Shown here: piece by piece, positions 8,829 to 19,337 of the stretch
Position numbering within the stretch: position 1 is the first letter of the stretch
How the letters are laid out: each line of letters starts with the position of its first letter
DNA from: Rhodanobacter sp. T12-5
GTDB lineage: Bacteria > Pseudomonadota > Gammaproteobacteria > Xanthomonadales > Rhodanobacteraceae
Direction of reading: 5' to 3'
Assembly (NCBI RefSeq): GCF_008329435.1
Contig: NZ_NPKN01000002.1
Coordinates: 62,001-126,000 of the forward strand
Length of the DNA stretch: 64,000 nucleotides
Notes under the pieces: generated by a model
Databases searched by the model: none
What the model saw: the letters and a program-made list of their open reading frames with translations, nothing else
Told to the model about the DNA's origin: nothing
Made by a program: the position numbers and the translations under genes

Positions 8829-9878
8829 TCAGCGCGAGCCGATCACCACCGGCTCCGGTTCCAGTTGCACGCCGAACCTGGCGTGCACGCCGTGCATTAC
8901 CTGCTGCGCCAGCGCCCACAGTTGGGGGCCGGTGGCGTGGCCGTGGTTGACCAGCACCAGCGCGTGCCGGTTCGAGATGCCGGCGTCGCCTTCGCGGAAA
9001 CCCTTGAAGCCGGCGGCTTCGATCAGCCAGGCGGCAGAGAGTTTGCTGTGGCCGTCGGCCTGCGGCCACGCGGCGAGTTCGGGGTGCTCGCGCTTCAGCG
9101 CATCAGCCAGCGCAGCGTCCACGATCGGGTTCTTGAAAAAGCTGCCGGCGTTGCCGATCACCGATGGGTCGGGCAGTTTCTTCGTGCGCAGGTGCACGAC
9201 CGCTTCAGCCACGTGGAACGGTGCGGGTTTGTCCACGCCCATCCGCGCCAGTTGCTCGTTGATGCCCGCATAGTCGGTGCGCAGCGGCCGGCTGCGCGGC
9301 AGCACGAAGCGCACGGCGGTGACGATGTAGCGGCCGGGCTCGTGCTTGAACAGCGAGTCGCGATAGGCGAAGGCGCAGGTGGCATGGTCCAGCGTCGCCA
9401 CGCGGCGCTCGCGGGTATCCCAGGCTTCGACACTCTCGACGAACTCGGCCACTTCGCAGCCATAGGCGCCGATGTTCTGGATCGGCGCGGCACCCACGGT
9501 GCCGGGGATCAGGATCAGGTTTTCCAGGCCGGCGTAACCCTGGCCCAGGCTCCAGCGCACGAAGTCGTCCCAGCGCTCGCCCGCGGCCACCGCGATACGG
9601 GCGCTGTCACCGTCGCTTTCCACCTGTACGCCGCGGGTGGCCATCGCCAGCACGGTGCCATCGAAGTCGCCGGTGAACAGCATGTTGCTGCCCTCGCCCA
9701 GCACCAGCAGGCGGCTGTTGCGGATCGCCGGGAAGTCGAGCAGTTCGGGCAGTTTCGCGGCGTCGCGGATCTCCGCCAGCAGCGTCGCACGCGCGTCGAC
9801 GCGCAACGTGTTGCGCGTGGCCAGCGAGGCGTTTTCGATGAGCGTGTAACCGCCCATGTCTACCTGTTCAACCGGCAT
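8829..9878 (-). CDS. murB: UDP-N-acetylenolpyruvoylglucosamine reductase
   Basis: The 349-residue protein matches type I MurB, the flavoenzyme that reduces UDP-GlcNAc-enolpyruvate to UDP-MurNAc in peptidoglycan synthesis. Visible signatures are the FAD-binding stretch [35 protein letters not shown], and [12 protein letters not shown] carrying the Ser that protonates the intermediate. The ATG at 9878 is chosen for the GAGGA site 7 nt upstream. It overlaps the pyrD 3' end by 11 nt, suggesting translational coupling. A later Met at 9857 is possible. A decayed copy of its 3' end lies at 6544. Confidence 0.96.
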   Translation of the reverse strand: MPVEQVDMGGYTLIENASLATRNTLRVDARATLLAEIRDAAKLPELLDFPAIRNSRLLVLGEGSNMLFTGDFDGTVLAMATRGVQVESDGDSARIAVAAGERWDDFVRWSLGQGYAGLENLILIPGTVGAAPIQNIGAYGCEVAEFVESVEAWDTRERRVATLDHATCAFAYRDSLFKHEPGRYIVTAVRFVLPRSRPLRTDYAGINEQLARMGVDKPAPFHVAEAVVHLRTKKLPDPSVIGNAGSFFKNPIVDAALADALKREHPELAAWPQADGHSKLSAAWLIEAAGFKGFREGDAGISNRHALVLVNHGHATGPQLWALAQQVMHGVHARFGVQLEPEPVVIGSR

Positions 9879-10905
9879 GGGTGTCCTCGCGCTGGCGGCG
9901 GATTTCGTTGACGCATTCGCCGACAAGTTGCGGGCCGCGATAGACCAGCCCCGAATAGACCTGTACCAGCGAAGCACCGGCGTCGAGCTTCTCGGCCGCA
10001 TCGCTGCCATCCAGGATGCCACCCACGCCGATCAGCGGGATGCGCCCCTGCAGCCGCTTGTGCATGCCGGCCAGCACCGCAGTGGAGCGCTCGAACAGCG
10101 GCTTGCCGGACAAGCCGCCGGTTTCGCCGCCATGCGGATCGTCGGCCACCGACGCGTGGTCGATGGTGGTGTTGGAGCAGATCACGCCATCGATGCCGGT
10201 GCGCAGAAGCACCTCGGCGATCGCATCGAGCTCCGCCTCGGCAAGGTCGGGCGCGATCTTCAGCAGCATCGGCTTGCGCCGCCCGTGCTGAGAGCCCAGT
10301 CGCTCCTGCGCCGCACGCAGCAGCGAAATGAATTTGTACAGCGTGGCTTCCTGCTGCAGGTCGCGCAGGCCCTGGGTGTTGGGCGACGAGATGTTCACCG
10401 TGACATAGGTGGCCAGTCCGTGGACCTTGTGCAGGCAGGCCAGGTAGTCGTTGACGGCCTTCTCGTTCGGCGTGTCCTTGTTCTTGCCGATATTGATGCC
10501 GAGCACGCCGTGGTAGCTCGACTTCCGCACGTTGCGCACCAGCGCGTCGACGCCGCCGTTGTTGAAGCCCATGCGGTTGATGATCGCCTCGTGCCGCGGC
10601 AGGCGGAACATGCGCGGCTTGTCGTTGCCCGGCTGCGGCAGCGGCGTCACCGTGCCGACCTCGATGAAGCCGAAGCCGAGCGTATCCAGCGCGTCGAGGT
10701 GCTCGGCATTCTTGTCGAGGCCGGCGGCCAGGCCGACCGGGTTCGGGAAGGTGATGCCGAATACGGTGGTCGGCAGGTCCGCCGGCGGCTTGGCGATCAA
10801 GTGGGCGAAACCGCTGCGCTGGGCCACGCCCAGCGCGTAAAGAGTGAGATGGTGCGCCTTCTCGGCGTCGAGCTGGAACAGCAGCGGGCGCAGGATGTCG
10901 TACAT
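9868..10905 (-). CDS. pyrD: Dihydroorotate dehydrogenase (quinone), class 2
   Basis: The 345-residue protein oxidises dihydroorotate to orotate in pyrimidine synthesis, passing electrons to quinone at the inner membrane. It has the class 2 N-terminal amphipathic region ([21 protein letters not shown]). FMN-domain motifs follow: [34 protein letters not shown] and [11 protein letters not shown], where Ser is the class 2 catalytic base. The C-terminal phosphate site reads GVGGI. The gene lies 3 nt after the methyltransferase and overlaps murB. Confidence 0.97.
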   Translation of the reverse strand: MYDILRPLLFQLDAEKAHHLTLYALGVAQRSGFAHLIAKPPADLPTTVFGITFPNPVGLAAGLDKNAEHLDALDTLGFGFIEVGTVTPLPQPGNDKPRMFRLPRHEAIINRMGFNNGGVDALVRNVRKSSYHGVLGINIGKNKDTPNEKAVNDYLACLHKVHGLATYVTVNISSPNTQGLRDLQQEATLYKFISLLRAAQERLGSQHGRRKPMLLKIAPDLAEAELDAIAEVLLRTGIDGVICSNTTIDHASVADDPHGGETGGLSGKPLFERSTAVLAGMHKRLQGRIPLIGVGGILDGSDAAEKLDAGASLVQVYSGLVYRGPQLVGECVNEIRRQREDTHAG

Positions 10906-10908
10906 GGA

Positions 10909-11676
10909 TCAGGCCAGGTGGCCCGCGAAGATGCGGGTGTCGTAGTCGAAGCTTACCGCGCCGTTTTCGGCGCAGCTGTCAAACAGTTCGCGCAGCGCGC
11001 GCAGCATCGGCTCGTGCTGCGGATGGCCGGCCTGCGGCGCATAGGAAGACGACATCAACCTCCCGCGCAGGGCATCGAAATCGAGCTTCTGCGCGTGCTC
11101 GAAACGGCCGGCACCGCGGAAGCCGGCACCGAACCAGGTGCGCATGCGGGCATCGTCGGCGTAGCGTTCGGCCACGCTGGTGTAGTCGGTGCCGAAGCGC
11201 AGCAGCAGCGCTTCGTAGCCTTCCAGGAACGGCGTGCCGGTGAGCCGGCGCGAGTTCCACCAGATCGCCGCCAGTCCGCCGGGGCGCAGGATGCGTGCGA
11301 ACTCGCGCCGCGTCGCCTCTTCATCGAACCAGTGGAACGCTTGCGCCACGGTGACCAGGTCCACGCCGGCATCGGGCAGGTTCGTGGCATCGGCACGGCC
11401 GTCGATGGCATCGAACGCCGGATAGCTGCGCAGCCACCTTTCGGCGGCGGCGCGCATCGGTGCATTCGGCTCCACCGCGGTCACCCGATGGCCGGCGTCG
11501 AGGAACATCTTCGAGGAGATGCCGGTGCCGGCGCCCACGTCGGCCACCCGCCAGTGGCTGTCCACGTGGTGCTCGCGCTGCAGCCATGCGAGCAACGCCG
11601 GCGGGTAATCCGGCCGGTAGCGCACGTAGTCGTCGACGCGATCGCTGAAGCGTGCAGTGGAGTGCAGGTCAGCCAT
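10909..11676 (-). CDS. Class I SAM-dependent methyltransferase
   Basis: The 255-residue protein has the SAM motif VADVGAGTGISSKMFLDAG near residue 45, an acidic motif II (VTAVEPNAPM) and motif DLVTVAQAFHWFD. This pattern is typical of the UbiE/Methyltransf_11 group. The start at MADLHSTARFSDR is supported by an 8-nt overlap with the upstream SDR gene. Upstream codons are overlap-frame sequence. Substrate unknown. It sits in the middle of the SDR-methyltransferase-pyrD-murB operon. Confidence 0.87.
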   Translation of the reverse strand: MADLHSTARFSDRVDDYVRYRPDYPPALLAWLQREHHVDSHWRVADVGAGTGISSKMFLDAGHRVTAVEPNAPMRAAAERWLRSYPAFDAIDGRADATNLPDAGVDLVTVAQAFHWFDEEATRREFARILRPGGLAAIWWNSRRLTGTPFLEGYEALLLRFGTDYTSVAERYADDARMRTWFGAGFRGAGRFEHAQKLDFDALRGRLMSSSYAPQAGHPQHEPMLRALRELFDSCAENGAVSFDYDTRIFAGHLA

Positions 11677-12445
11677 GCAGCATCTGCCCGCCGTCGACGA
11701 CCAGGGTTTGCCCGGTGATCCAGCCCGCCCACGGCGAAGCGAGGAACAAGGCGGCATGTGCGATCTCTTCCGGGGTACCGAAGCGCCCGAACGGAATCTT
11801 CGCCAGGGTGGCGCGATAGAGCTCGGGCTGTTCCGCCCGGCGGCGTTCCCACAGGCCATCGGCAAACAGGATCGAACCCGGTGCGATCGCATTGACGCGG
11901 ATGCGATGTTCGGCCAGCGCCAGCGCCTGCGAAGTGGCGTACTGGCTCAGCGCGGCCTTCACCGCGGCATAGGCCGCGCCGTGGGGACGCGGGCGGAACG
12001 CGGCGATCGAACTGGTGTGCAGGATACAACCGTGCGGCGATGCCTGCAGATGCGGCAGGGCCGCGCGCGAGGCGCGCACGGCGGCCATCAGGTCGACGTT
12101 GAAACCGGCCAGCCAGCCGTCGTCGCTGTCGTCGAAACCGTAGCCGCTGGCGTTGTTGACCAGCACGTCGATGCCGCCGAGCGCTTCGGCTGCGTTGGCG
12201 ACGTAACCTTCGATGGCCGCCGGATCTGCCAGGTCGCAGCTTTGCGCATGGACAAGGCCGCCATGCGCGGCAAGCGCCTGACGAGCCTCGTCCAGCGCAG
12301 TTGCGCCGCGCGCGCAGATCGATACGGCCGCTCCGGCTTCGGCGAAACCCAGCGCGATGCTGCGGCCGATGCCGCGGCTGCCGCCGGCGACGACGACCCG
12401 GTAACCACGGAAATCGAAGGGAGCGGAAACGGTAGCGTCGCTCAT
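11669..12445 (-). CDS. SDR family oxidoreductase
   Basis: The 258-residue Rossmann-fold protein has the cofactor motif GGSRGIG near residue 23, the NNASG segment and catalytic Tyr/Lys in YAAVKAALS. It ends in the usual ASPWAGWITGQTLVVDGG region. It resembles 3-oxoacyl-ACP reductase-like SDRs, but substrate cannot be assigned. The ATG at 12445 follows the upstream stop by 7 nt. An in-frame ATG at 12469 overlaps the upstream gene and is less likely. Confidence 0.88.
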   Translation of the reverse strand: MSDATVSAPFDFRGYRVVVAGGSRGIGRSIALGFAEAGAAVSICARGATALDEARQALAAHGGLVHAQSCDLADPAAIEGYVANAAEALGGIDVLVNNASGYGFDDSDDGWLAGFNVDLMAAVRASRAALPHLQASPHGCILHTSSIAAFRPRPHGAAYAAVKAALSQYATSQALALAEHRIRVNAIAPGSILFADGLWERRRAEQPELYRATLAKIPFGRFGTPEEIAHAALFLASPWAGWITGQTLVVDGGQMLHG

Positions 12446-12452
12446 GCGTCGA

Positions 12453-12752
12453 TCAATGCCAGCCCGCAAACGCGAAACCGAAGATCAGCACCGCGATCAG
12501 CACGAAGATGCCGAGTATGCATAACGCCAGTTGCGCGTAACCGAGCACGAGGCCGGCCACCGCCATGCCGTCGCCCTCGATGCGGTTATCCGGCGCACTG
12601 CGACGGATCTCGCCGCGCGCCAGGTGGCCGCAGATGACCGCCACGATCGCGCCAATGAACGGCAATACGCACCAGCCAAGGATGCCGAACACCAGGCTGA
12701 CCACCGCCAGCGAACTGGTGGTTGCAGGACGATAGGATGGTTGATAGCTCAT
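12453..12752 (-). CDS. DUF4190-type small membrane protein
   Basis: The 99-residue protein has two strong hydrophobic segments (SLAVVSLVFGILGWCVLPF and, near the C-terminus, ALCILGIFVLIAVLIFGF). The GHLARGEIRRS loop is typical of DUF4190 proteins. Function unknown. It is the first gene of the overlapping operon that runs to murB. A GTG at 12764 is an alternative start. I prefer the ATG with GAGTGAG upstream. Confidence 0.75.
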   Translation of the reverse strand: MSYQPSYRPATTSSLAVVSLVFGILGWCVLPFIGAIVAVICGHLARGEIRRSAPDNRIEGDGMAVAGLVLGYAQLALCILGIFVLIAVLIFGFAFAGWH

Positions 12753-12840
12753 CGGGTCGCTCACTCGTCAGAAGTGGAACAGCGCCGTCATGCCACGCCC
12801 GGCGAGGGACGGCAAACCGTCCACCGCCTGGCTTTCGCGA

Positions 12841-14376
12841 TTACACCGTGAACTTGATGCCCTGCGCCAGCGGCAACGCGTCGGAGTAATTGATGGTATT
12901 GGTCTGGCGGCGCATGTAGACCTTCCATGCGTCCGAACCGGACTCGCGCCCGCCGCCGGTCTCCTTCTCGCCGCCGAATGCGCCGCCGATCTCCGCACCG
13001 GAGGTGCCGATGTTGACGTTGGCGATGCCGCAGTCCGAACCGGCCGCCGACAGGAATTGTTCGCCCGCGCGCAGGTTGTTGGTGAAGATCGACGAGGACA
13101 GGCCCTGCGGCACGTCGTTCTGCATGTCGATGGCTTCGTCCAGCGTCTTGAACGGCATCACGTAGAGGATCGGCGCGAAGGTTTCGGTCTGCACGACTTC
13201 ATGCGAGTTGGCGATGCCGGTGACGATGGTCGGCAGCACGAAGTTGCCCTTGCGGTCGGTCAGCGCCTTGCCGCCGGTGCGCACGGTGCCGCCGGCCGCC
13301 TTGGCCTTCTCGATGGCGCCCAGGTAGCCCTGCACCGCCTCCTGGCTGTTGAGCGGGCCCATCAGCGTGGTGGCCAGGGTGGGATCGCCGATCTTGCCCT
13401 CGACCTGCTGGTACGCCTTGATCAGGGTATCGACCACGCCGTCGAAGATCGACTCGTGCACGAACAGCCGGCGCGTGGTGGTGCAGCGCTGGCCGGCGGT
13501 GCCGACCGCGCCGAACACGATGCCGGGGATCGCCAGCTTCAGGTCGGCGGTTTCATCGAGGATGATCGCGTTGTTGCCGCCCAGCTCCAGCAGCGAGCGG
13601 CCCATGCGCCGCGCCACGCGCTCGCCGACCATGCGGCCGACCTTGGTGGAGCCGGTGAAGCTGATCAGCGGGATGCGCTTGTCGTCGACGAAGGCCTGCG
13701 ACAGGTCGGTACCGGCGTCGTTGAACAGGAAGAACAGGTCGGGGAAACCACCGGCCTTGAGTGCGTCGTTGCAGATCTTCATCGTCGCGATCGCCGACAG
13801 CGGCGTCTTCGGCGACGGCTTCCAGATGCAGATGTCGCCGGCGATGGTGGCCAGCATGGCATTCCAGGCCCACACCGCGACCGGGAAGTTGAACGCGCTG
13901 ATGATGCCGACCAGGCCCAGCGGGTGGTACTGGTCGTACATGCGGTGTCCCGGGCGCTCCGAGTGCATGGTGGAGCCGTACATCATGCGGCTCTGGCCTA
14001 CCGCGAAGTCGGCGATGTCGATCATCTCCTGCACTTCGCCGTCGCCCTCGGGCTTGATCTTGCCCATCTCCAGCGCGACCAGCGAGCCGAGCGCGTCCTT
14101 GTGCTTGCGCAGCGCCTCGCCGCACAGGCGCACCGCTTCGCCACGTGCCGGCGCCGGCGTCGTGCGCCACACCTTGAACGCGGCCTGCGCGCGCTGGACG
14201 ATGATGTCGTAATCGGCGGCACTGGACGCATGCACGGTGCCGAGCACTTCGCCAGTGGCCGGGTTCACCGGCTGCAGCGCGCCGGCATCGGTGGTCTTCG
14301 ACCACTCGCCCTGGCCGAGGTACGTACCGGACTGCTCGCCGGAAAGGCCGAGCGCGCTGAGGATTGCATGGGACAT
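12841..14376 (-). CDS. amaB: ALDH7-type aldehyde dehydrogenase (probable L-piperidine-6-carboxylate / aminoadipate semialdehyde dehydrogenase)
   Basis: The 511-residue protein belongs to the aldehyde dehydrogenase superfamily and resembles the ALDH7/antiquitin branch that oxidises alpha-aminoadipate semialdehyde in lysine catabolism. Key motifs are [11 protein letters not shown], the NAD-binding FTGSTKVG, the glutamate in [10 protein letters not shown], and the catalytic Cys in [12 protein letters not shown]. The C-terminal [16 protein letters not shown] is typical of this branch. The start is fixed by an AGGAGA site 5-6 nt upstream of ATG. The gene is probably monocistronic. The substrate assignment is from family resemblance only. 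Confidence 0.88.
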   Translation of the reverse strand: MSHAILSALGLSGEQSGTYLGQGEWSKTTDAGALQPVNPATGEVLGTVHASSAADYDIIVQRAQAAFKVWRTTPAPARGEAVRLCGEALRKHKDALGSLVALEMGKIKPEGDGEVQEMIDIADFAVGQSRMMYGSTMHSERPGHRMYDQYHPLGLVGIISAFNFPVAVWAWNAMLATIAGDICIWKPSPKTPLSAIATMKICNDALKAGGFPDLFFLFNDAGTDLSQAFVDDKRIPLISFTGSTKVGRMVGERVARRMGRSLLELGGNNAIILDETADLKLAIPGIVFGAVGTAGQRCTTTRRLFVHESIFDGVVDTLIKAYQQVEGKIGDPTLATTLMGPLNSQEAVQGYLGAIEKAKAAGGTVRTGGKALTDRKGNFVLPTIVTGIANSHEVVQTETFAPILYVMPFKTLDEAIDMQNDVPQGLSSSIFTNNLRAGEQFLSAAGSDCGIANVNIGTSGAEIGGAFGGEKETGGGRESGSDAWKVYMRRQTNTINYSDALPLAQGIKFTV

Positions 14377-14535
14377 GGATGTCTCCTGGACGTGCGGTGC
14401 CTGCCGGCACCGTGAATGGAAAGCGGGCAATTGCCCATTCTAGCAGGGGCAGCGCAATCGCCCCCTTCCCCTGCACGCAGAGGGATGCGCAACGCAATCG
14501 CACCGCCGCGCGATCCATGCGAAAATCCCGGCGCT

Positions 14536-14612
<77 letters not shown>

Positions 14613-14623
14613 ATTCCCGAATG

Positions 14624-14648
14624 CGAAGGCCGGCCATGCCGGCCTTCG
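14624..14648. terminator. Hairpin downstream of tRNA-Arg
   Basis: An 11-bp perfect stem (CGAAGGCCGGC / GCCGGCCTTCG) encloses a 3-nt loop, followed by a short pyrimidine tract. It lies between the convergent tRNA and selO, so it could terminate both. Confidence 0.7.
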
Positions 14649-14659
14649 TGCTTTCCGGC

Positions 14660-16219
14660 TCATGAGCTGCACGACAGCATCGAGCAGCCGGCCTTGTGCC
14701 GCGCCCAGTCCGGCCGCTTCTGCGCAAATGCCTCGCGACCGGGTTGGTCGTCGTACGGATGGCGCATCACGTCGAGCAGTTCGGCGATGCCGCCAGCGTC
14801 GCCCTGCTCGGCCCGGTCGATGGCCTGCTGCGCCAGGTAGTTGCGCAGCACGTAGCGCGGATTGGCCTGGCGCATCTGTTCGCGGCGCCGGTCCGGCAAC
14901 AACGGATCATCGGCCAGCCGCGCGGCATAACGGGCCAGCCAGTCGTCAAGCGCAGGCGCCGCCTCGTTTCGCCTCGCCTCGTCGTAAAACGCTTCGTCGA
15001 ACGTCGTCAGCGTCGGTGCGTGCGCATCGAAGTCGACCAACGCGCGGAACCACAGCGTCATATCGATCTCGGCCTGCTGCATCAACGCATGCAGCGACTT
15101 CATCAGGGCCACGTCATCATCGCGGCATTCGGCCAGACCAAGCTTGGCGGCGGTATTGGCGCGATCGGCGGCAGCGTAGGTGGCCGCGTAACGATCCAGC
15201 CCGGCCTGCAACGGTTCCACGGTATTGAACAGCGGCGCCAGCGCACCGGCCAGGCGGCTGAGGTCCCACCACGCCACGTCCGGCTGCTGGCCGAAACGGT
15301 AGCGGCGGCGCTGCGCGTCGGTGGTATTCGGCGTCCAGTCCGGATCGTAGTTGTCGACCCAGCCGTACGGGCCGTAATCGATGGTGAGACCAAGGATCGA
15401 CATGTTGTCGGTATTCATCACGCCATGCACGAAGCCCACCCGCATCCAGTGCGCGATCATCGTGGCGGTGCGCTCGCACACCTGCGCGAACCACGCCGCG
15501 TACAACGCCTCGCCCTGCCCCGGCAGTTCGGGGAAATCGCGGCGGATGGTGAAGTCGACCAGTTGCTTCAGCAGCGCGGTATCGCCACGCGAGGCGGGCA
15601 ATTCGAAGTTGCCGAAACGGATGAACGACGGCGCGACACGACAGACGATCGCGCCGGGCTCGGGTCTGGCGTGACCGTCGTAGAACATGTCGCGCAACAC
15701 CGGCTCGCCGGTACCGACCAGGCTCAATGCCCGCGTGGTCGGCACACCCAGGTGATGCATGGCTTCGCTGCACAGGAACTCCCGTATCGACGAGCGCAGC
15801 ACGGCGCGGCCATCCGCGCCGCGCGAGTACGGCGTAAGGCCGGCGCCTTTCAACTGCAACTCCCAGCGTTCGCCGGTACCGTTGATCACCTCGCCCAACG
15901 AGATCGCGCGCCCGTCGCCGAGCTGCCCCGCCCAATGACCGAACTGATGCCCGCCGTAATTCGCCGCATAGGGCTGCATGCCGTCGAGCAAGGCATTGCC
16001 GCCGAACAACTGGGCAAACTCGGGCGTGACCGCATCCGCCTCGCTGAAACCGAGCGCTGCCGTCATTTCGGCCGAATGCGCCAACAGACGCGGCGTGGCC
16101 ACCGGCGTGGGATCCATGCGCGAATACAGCGCACCTTCGACCTGACGCAGACGTGCACCCTGCTCCGGATCGCCGGGCAAATCGCGCACGAACGCGTTGT
16201 CGAAATGAAGCTTGAACAT
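14660..16219 (-). CDS. selO: Protein adenylyltransferase SelO (YdiU/UPF0061)
   Basis: The 519-residue pseudokinase-fold protein transfers AMP from ATP to Ser/Thr/Tyr of target proteins. Visible conserved stretches are [59 protein letters not shown] and IDYGPYG. The protein ends in CSMLSCSS, with Cys where some eukaryotic homologues carry selenocysteine. The start is the [10 protein letters not shown] methionine, where family similarity begins. The longer upstream frame runs through an intergenic hairpin and is not coding. Confidence 0.94.
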   Translation of the reverse strand: MFKLHFDNAFVRDLPGDPEQGARLRQVEGALYSRMDPTPVATPRLLAHSAEMTAALGFSEADAVTPEFAQLFGGNALLDGMQPYAANYGGHQFGHWAGQLGDGRAISLGEVINGTGERWELQLKGAGLTPYSRGADGRAVLRSSIREFLCSEAMHHLGVPTTRALSLVGTGEPVLRDMFYDGHARPEPGAIVCRVAPSFIRFGNFELPASRGDTALLKQLVDFTIRRDFPELPGQGEALYAAWFAQVCERTATMIAHWMRVGFVHGVMNTDNMSILGLTIDYGPYGWVDNYDPDWTPNTTDAQRRRYRFGQQPDVAWWDLSRLAGALAPLFNTVEPLQAGLDRYAATYAAADRANTAAKLGLAECRDDDVALMKSLHALMQQAEIDMTLWFRALVDFDAHAPTLTTFDEAFYDEARRNEAAPALDDWLARYAARLADDPLLPDRRREQMRQANPRYVLRNYLAQQAIDRAEQGDAGGIAELLDVMRHPYDDQPGREAFAQKRPDWARHKAGCSMLSCSS

Positions 16220-16302
16220 GGGTTTCAACCGCTGGGCTGTACCGACTCGACCTTTATATCCGGGCAGGCGATGCCGCTTGCAAGAGCAAGCCCCCCATTC
16301 CT

Positions 16303-16374
16303 GTGGGAGCGACTTCAGTCGCGATGCCCTGCTTTCCGCCCACTGAAGAGCATCGCGACCGAAGTCGCTCCTAC
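16303..16374. repeat. REP-like inverted repeat
   Basis: The arms GTGGGAGCGACTTCAGTCGCGATGC and its near-complement (ending GAAGTCGCTCCTAC) flank a 22-nt loop. It belongs to the same GTAGGAGCGxxTTC family as the hairpins at 24320 and 28877 and lies in the divergent selO/DUF1415 spacer. Confidence 0.75.
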
Positions 16375-16446
16375 AACTTCCACGAGGACACCGGCGCAAA
16401 CCGCATGGCGCTATAGTCGGCGCCGCCAGCCATTCGCGAGAACCGC

Positions 16447-17034
16447 ATGAACGACGCGCCCAACAGCCTCAACGCCGATGCGCTGCCCGAAGATGCGCCC
16501 TACCTTGCCGCCACCACGCGCTGGCTGGAGCGCGCGGTGATCGGGCTCAATCTGTGCCCGTTCGCCCGCGCGCCGCACGTGCAAGGCGAGCTGCGGCTGC
16601 GGGTCAGCCATGCACGCGATACCGATGCCTTGCTCGACGACCTCTGCGGCGAACTGCAGTCGCTCAATGCGCTGACGCCGGACGAATGCGAAACCGGCCT
16701 GCTGATTCATCCATTCGTGCTCAACGATTTTCTCGACTACAACGATTTCCTCGACGTGGCCGACGCGGCGGTGCAGACGCTGGGGCTGGAAGGCGAGTGG
16801 CAGGTGGCCAGCTTCCATCCCGATTACCAATTCGCCGACAGTGCACCGGACGCGATCGAGAATTTCAGCAACCGCTCGCCCTATCCCACCCTGCATCTGC
16901 TGCGCGAATCGAGCATCGAGCGGGCGATGGACGCCATGAGCGATACCGACAGCATCTACAGGCGCAATATCGAGACATTGCAGCGACTTGGCACCGATGG
17001 TTGGAACAAGTTGTGGCGCGACGCCGACGATTGA
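16447..17034 (+). CDS. DUF1415 domain-containing protein
   Basis: The 195-residue cytoplasmic protein begins its conserved part at [20 protein letters not shown] and has the family motifs [19 protein letters not shown] and FHPDYQFAD, then [13 protein letters not shown]. The family is widespread in Proteobacteria and has no established function. A conserved Cys lies in the NLCPFA motif. It stands alone upstream of the cysteine-cluster gene. Confidence 0.88.
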   Translation: MNDAPNSLNADALPEDAPYLAATTRWLERAVIGLNLCPFARAPHVQGELRLRVSHARDTDALLDDLCGELQSLNALTPDECETGLLIHPFVLNDFLDYNDFLDVADAAVQTLGLEGEWQVASFHPDYQFADSAPDAIENFSNRSPYPTLHLLRESSIERAMDAMSDTDSIYRRNIETLQRLGTDGWNKLWRDADD

Positions 17035-17076
17035 AGCAGCGCACCTGCGTCGATCGGTTCAGGTGCGCGCCGACCG

Positions 17077-17427
17077 ATGCTGTCATGCTGGGGAGTGAAT
17101 AATCTCCCCGATCCCTACGCGGAAAGCGTCGACCCCAGCGTGCAATGCACGACTTGCGAGGCCGTGTGCTGCCGCCTCACCGTCGTGCTGATGCCGGATG
17201 ACCATGTACCGGCATGGCTGGTCGACCGTGACGAGCACGGCATGGAAATCCTGGCCAAGGGCGAGGACGGCTGGTGCGCCGCGGTAAACCCGAACACCTC
17301 CGGTTGCACAATCTACGAGGACCGCCCCGCGATTTGCCGCAAGTACGCGATGGGCAGCCCGAGTTGCCGCGACGAGCGGCACAAATGGTTCGGCGCAACC
17401 ATTCCCACTGCAGTGCACGTGCTGTAG
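17077..17427 (+). CDS. YkgJ-type cysteine cluster protein
   Basis: The 116-residue protein has the spaced cysteines of the YkgJ/Fe-S oxidoreductase family: CTTCEAVCCRL near residue 24, WCAAV and GCTIYEDRPAICRKY, then SCRDE. These probably bind zinc or an iron-sulfur cluster. Function unknown. The ATG used here gives a 6-residue longer N-terminus than a GTG at 17095, which has a GGGGA stretch too close to serve as a normal ribosome site. Confidence 0.82.
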   Translation: MLSCWGVNNLPDPYAESVDPSVQCTTCEAVCCRLTVVLMPDDHVPAWLVDRDEHGMEILAKGEDGWCAAVNPNTSGCTIYEDRPAICRKYAMGSPSCRDERHKWFGATIPTAVHVL

Positions 17428-17504
17428 CCCCACTCGAGGCAGCTCGGGCACGGCCCGCCGGATTTTCCCTTTGACGTGAGGCAGCGCGGCGGACGATGCC
17501 CGCG

Positions 17505-18206
17505 CTACGAGGCGAAGAGCAGGGCTACTTCGTCGGCACCCAACTGACGCCATTCGCCCAGTGGCAACCCACCCAATGCGAGTGCGCCGACCGAGATGCG
17601 TTGCAGCGTTTCGACGTTGTTGCCGGTCGCAGCGAACATGCGGCGCACCTGGTGGTAACGGCCTTCGGTGACGGTGAGGCGGGCGTGGCGCGGACCCAGC
17701 ACGTCGAGCCCGGCCGGTGCCAGCGGCTCCTTTTCCGACTCCAGCATCAGCGTACCGCTGGCGAACAGCTCACCCTCGTCGCCGCGCAGATCCTGCGCCA
17801 GGGTGGCCTCGTAAACTTTCGCGACCTGCGCCTTCGGCGAAATGATCCGGTGCAGCAGCGCGCCGTCGTCAGTGAACAGCAGCAGGCCGGAGGTATCGCG
17901 ATCGAGCCGGCCCACCGTCGACAGCACCGGCGAGCGCACGTTGTAGCGCGGCGGCAGCAGGTCGTAGACGACGCGGCCCGGGTCCTTGCGCGAACAGGTG
18001 ACGCCGAGCGGCTTGTTCATCATCAGCACCAGGCCGGGCGGCGGATCGAGCGGCTCGTCGTCGACGCGGATGGTTTCGTACGGCACCACATCGTCGGCGT
18101 AGAGCACCTCGCCATCGGCGTCGGTAATGCGGCCGGCACGGAACAACTGCGTCACGTCCTTGCGGCTGCCGTAGCCCAGGTTCGCGATCAACTTGACCAG
18201 TTTCAT
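17505..18206 (-). CDS. rsuA: 16S rRNA pseudouridine(516) synthase family (RsuA)
   Basis: The 233-residue protein starts with an S4 RNA-binding domain (MKLVKLIANLGYGSRKDVTQ). The catalytic core has GRLDRDTSGLLLFTDDG with the catalytic Asp, then KVYEATL and EGRYHQVRRMFAATG. These are hallmarks of the RsuA/RluB/E/F family, and the length fits RsuA. Its ATG overlaps the rsmC stop by 4 nt (ATGA), so the two rRNA-modification genes are translationally coupled. Confidence 0.9.
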   Translation of the reverse strand: MKLVKLIANLGYGSRKDVTQLFRAGRITDADGEVLYADDVVPYETIRVDDEPLDPPPGLVLMMNKPLGVTCSRKDPGRVVYDLLPPRYNVRSPVLSTVGRLDRDTSGLLLFTDDGALLHRIISPKAQVAKVYEATLAQDLRGDEGELFASGTLMLESEKEPLAPAGLDVLGPRHARLTVTEGRYHQVRRMFAATGNNVETLQRISVGALALGGLPLGEWRQLGADEVALLFAS

Positions 18207-19267
18207 GGTTTGACCCCCGCCGCTTCGATCACCTTGAACCCCTCTTGCGTCGCCAGCGTGCGCACGTCGCGGAAACGCGCGGCCAGGACCGCCTCGTACG
18301 GCAGATGCCGGTTTGCCACGATGAACAGGCGGCCATCCGGCACCAGCGCATCGGCAGCGCTGGCGATGAACGCGCGGCCCAGTTCCGGCAGGTCGGCACG
18401 GCCCTGGTGAAACGGCGGGTTGCTGACGATCACGTCGTATCGCCGCGGCAGGCCGCGAGTGACATCGTGCCAGTGCACCGCCACCTCGCAGGCACGGTCG
18501 CGCTGCGCCCGCGCCAGGTTGATCCTCGCCGGCTCCAGCGCCCGTGACTCGGCCTCGTACAGATCGATCGCGCCGACGTTCGGGCAACGTGCGATGACCC
18601 GGCTGGCGAGATAACCGTAGCCGGCACCGAGATCCGCCGCACGTCCGTGCAGATCCGTCGGCAGATGCGCGGCCAGCAATGCCGACGCGCGATCGATGCG
18701 ATCCCACGCGAACAGGCCGGGACGGCTGACGTAACCGTCGACGATGGTGCGCGGCGCATCCAGCGCCAGCCATTCGGCCAGCAGGCTCCGATCGATGTCG
18801 GCCAGCTCCGGCGTGCTCCAGAACACCCGGCATTTGTGTTTGGAAAGATGCTCCACGGCACCGGCAAGTTTCGCCAGATCCGCCTCTCCCGATTTCGCGC
18901 CCTCGGCATTCGGCATCGCCGCCAGCACGGTGCCGCTTGGCGCCGTGTGCGACAACGCACGAGCAAACAGCGCCCGCGCCTCGTCACGCTGGCGCGGCGG
19001 CAGGATCAGCACCAGCGGAAAGCGCTCATCGTCGCCCGGTTCGCCCACATGCAGGCCGTTGCGAGCCAGCTCGTCGGCGAACGGCATGAAACCCTGTTCG
19101 CACAACCACCCCGGCTGCGCCATCTCGCGCAGCCGCACGCCCGCGCGGGCGCGCAGGAACAACGCACGGCCATCTGCCGGCAGTGACAGGCGCGCCGATT
19201 CGAATGGCATGAACAGTGCGGCCAGCGCCGTATCCGGCGCGGCCGCGAAAAATCCGGCAGCAGTCAC
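18203..19267 (-). CDS. rsmC: RsmC-like 16S rRNA (guanine-N2) methyltransferase
   Basis: The 354-residue protein has an N-terminal domain related to the methyltransferase fold but lacking clear motifs. The C-terminal methyltransferase domain carries SAM motif GRAADLGAGYGYLASRVI near residue 212 and the N6/N2 methyltransferase catalytic motif SNPPFHQGR. This two-domain architecture is typical of RsmC, which methylates G1207 of 16S rRNA. It is upstream of and coupled to rsuA. Confidence 0.88.
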   Translation of the reverse strand: MTAAGFFAAAPDTALAALFMPFESARLSLPADGRALFLRARAGVRLREMAQPGWLCEQGFMPFADELARNGLHVGEPGDDERFPLVLILPPRQRDEARALFARALSHTAPSGTVLAAMPNAEGAKSGEADLAKLAGAVEHLSKHKCRVFWSTPELADIDRSLLAEWLALDAPRTIVDGYVSRPGLFAWDRIDRASALLAAHLPTDLHGRAADLGAGYGYLASRVIARCPNVGAIDLYEAESRALEPARINLARAQRDRACEVAVHWHDVTRGLPRRYDVIVSNPPFHQGRADLPELGRAFIASAADALVPDGRLFIVANRHLPYEAVLAARFRDVRTLATQEGFKVIEAAGVKP

Positions 19268-19337
19268 GTCAGGTCAGGTCTTCGATCGTGGGACGATGGC
19301 GGCATTGTACGTGGCTGCCGGCGGACTCGGAGCCTGG

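Noticed and set aside
14660-14700. Selenocysteine codon in SelO
   Set aside because: The C-terminal motif uses ordinary Cys codons and the stop follows the terminal CSS. There is no in-frame TGA before it.
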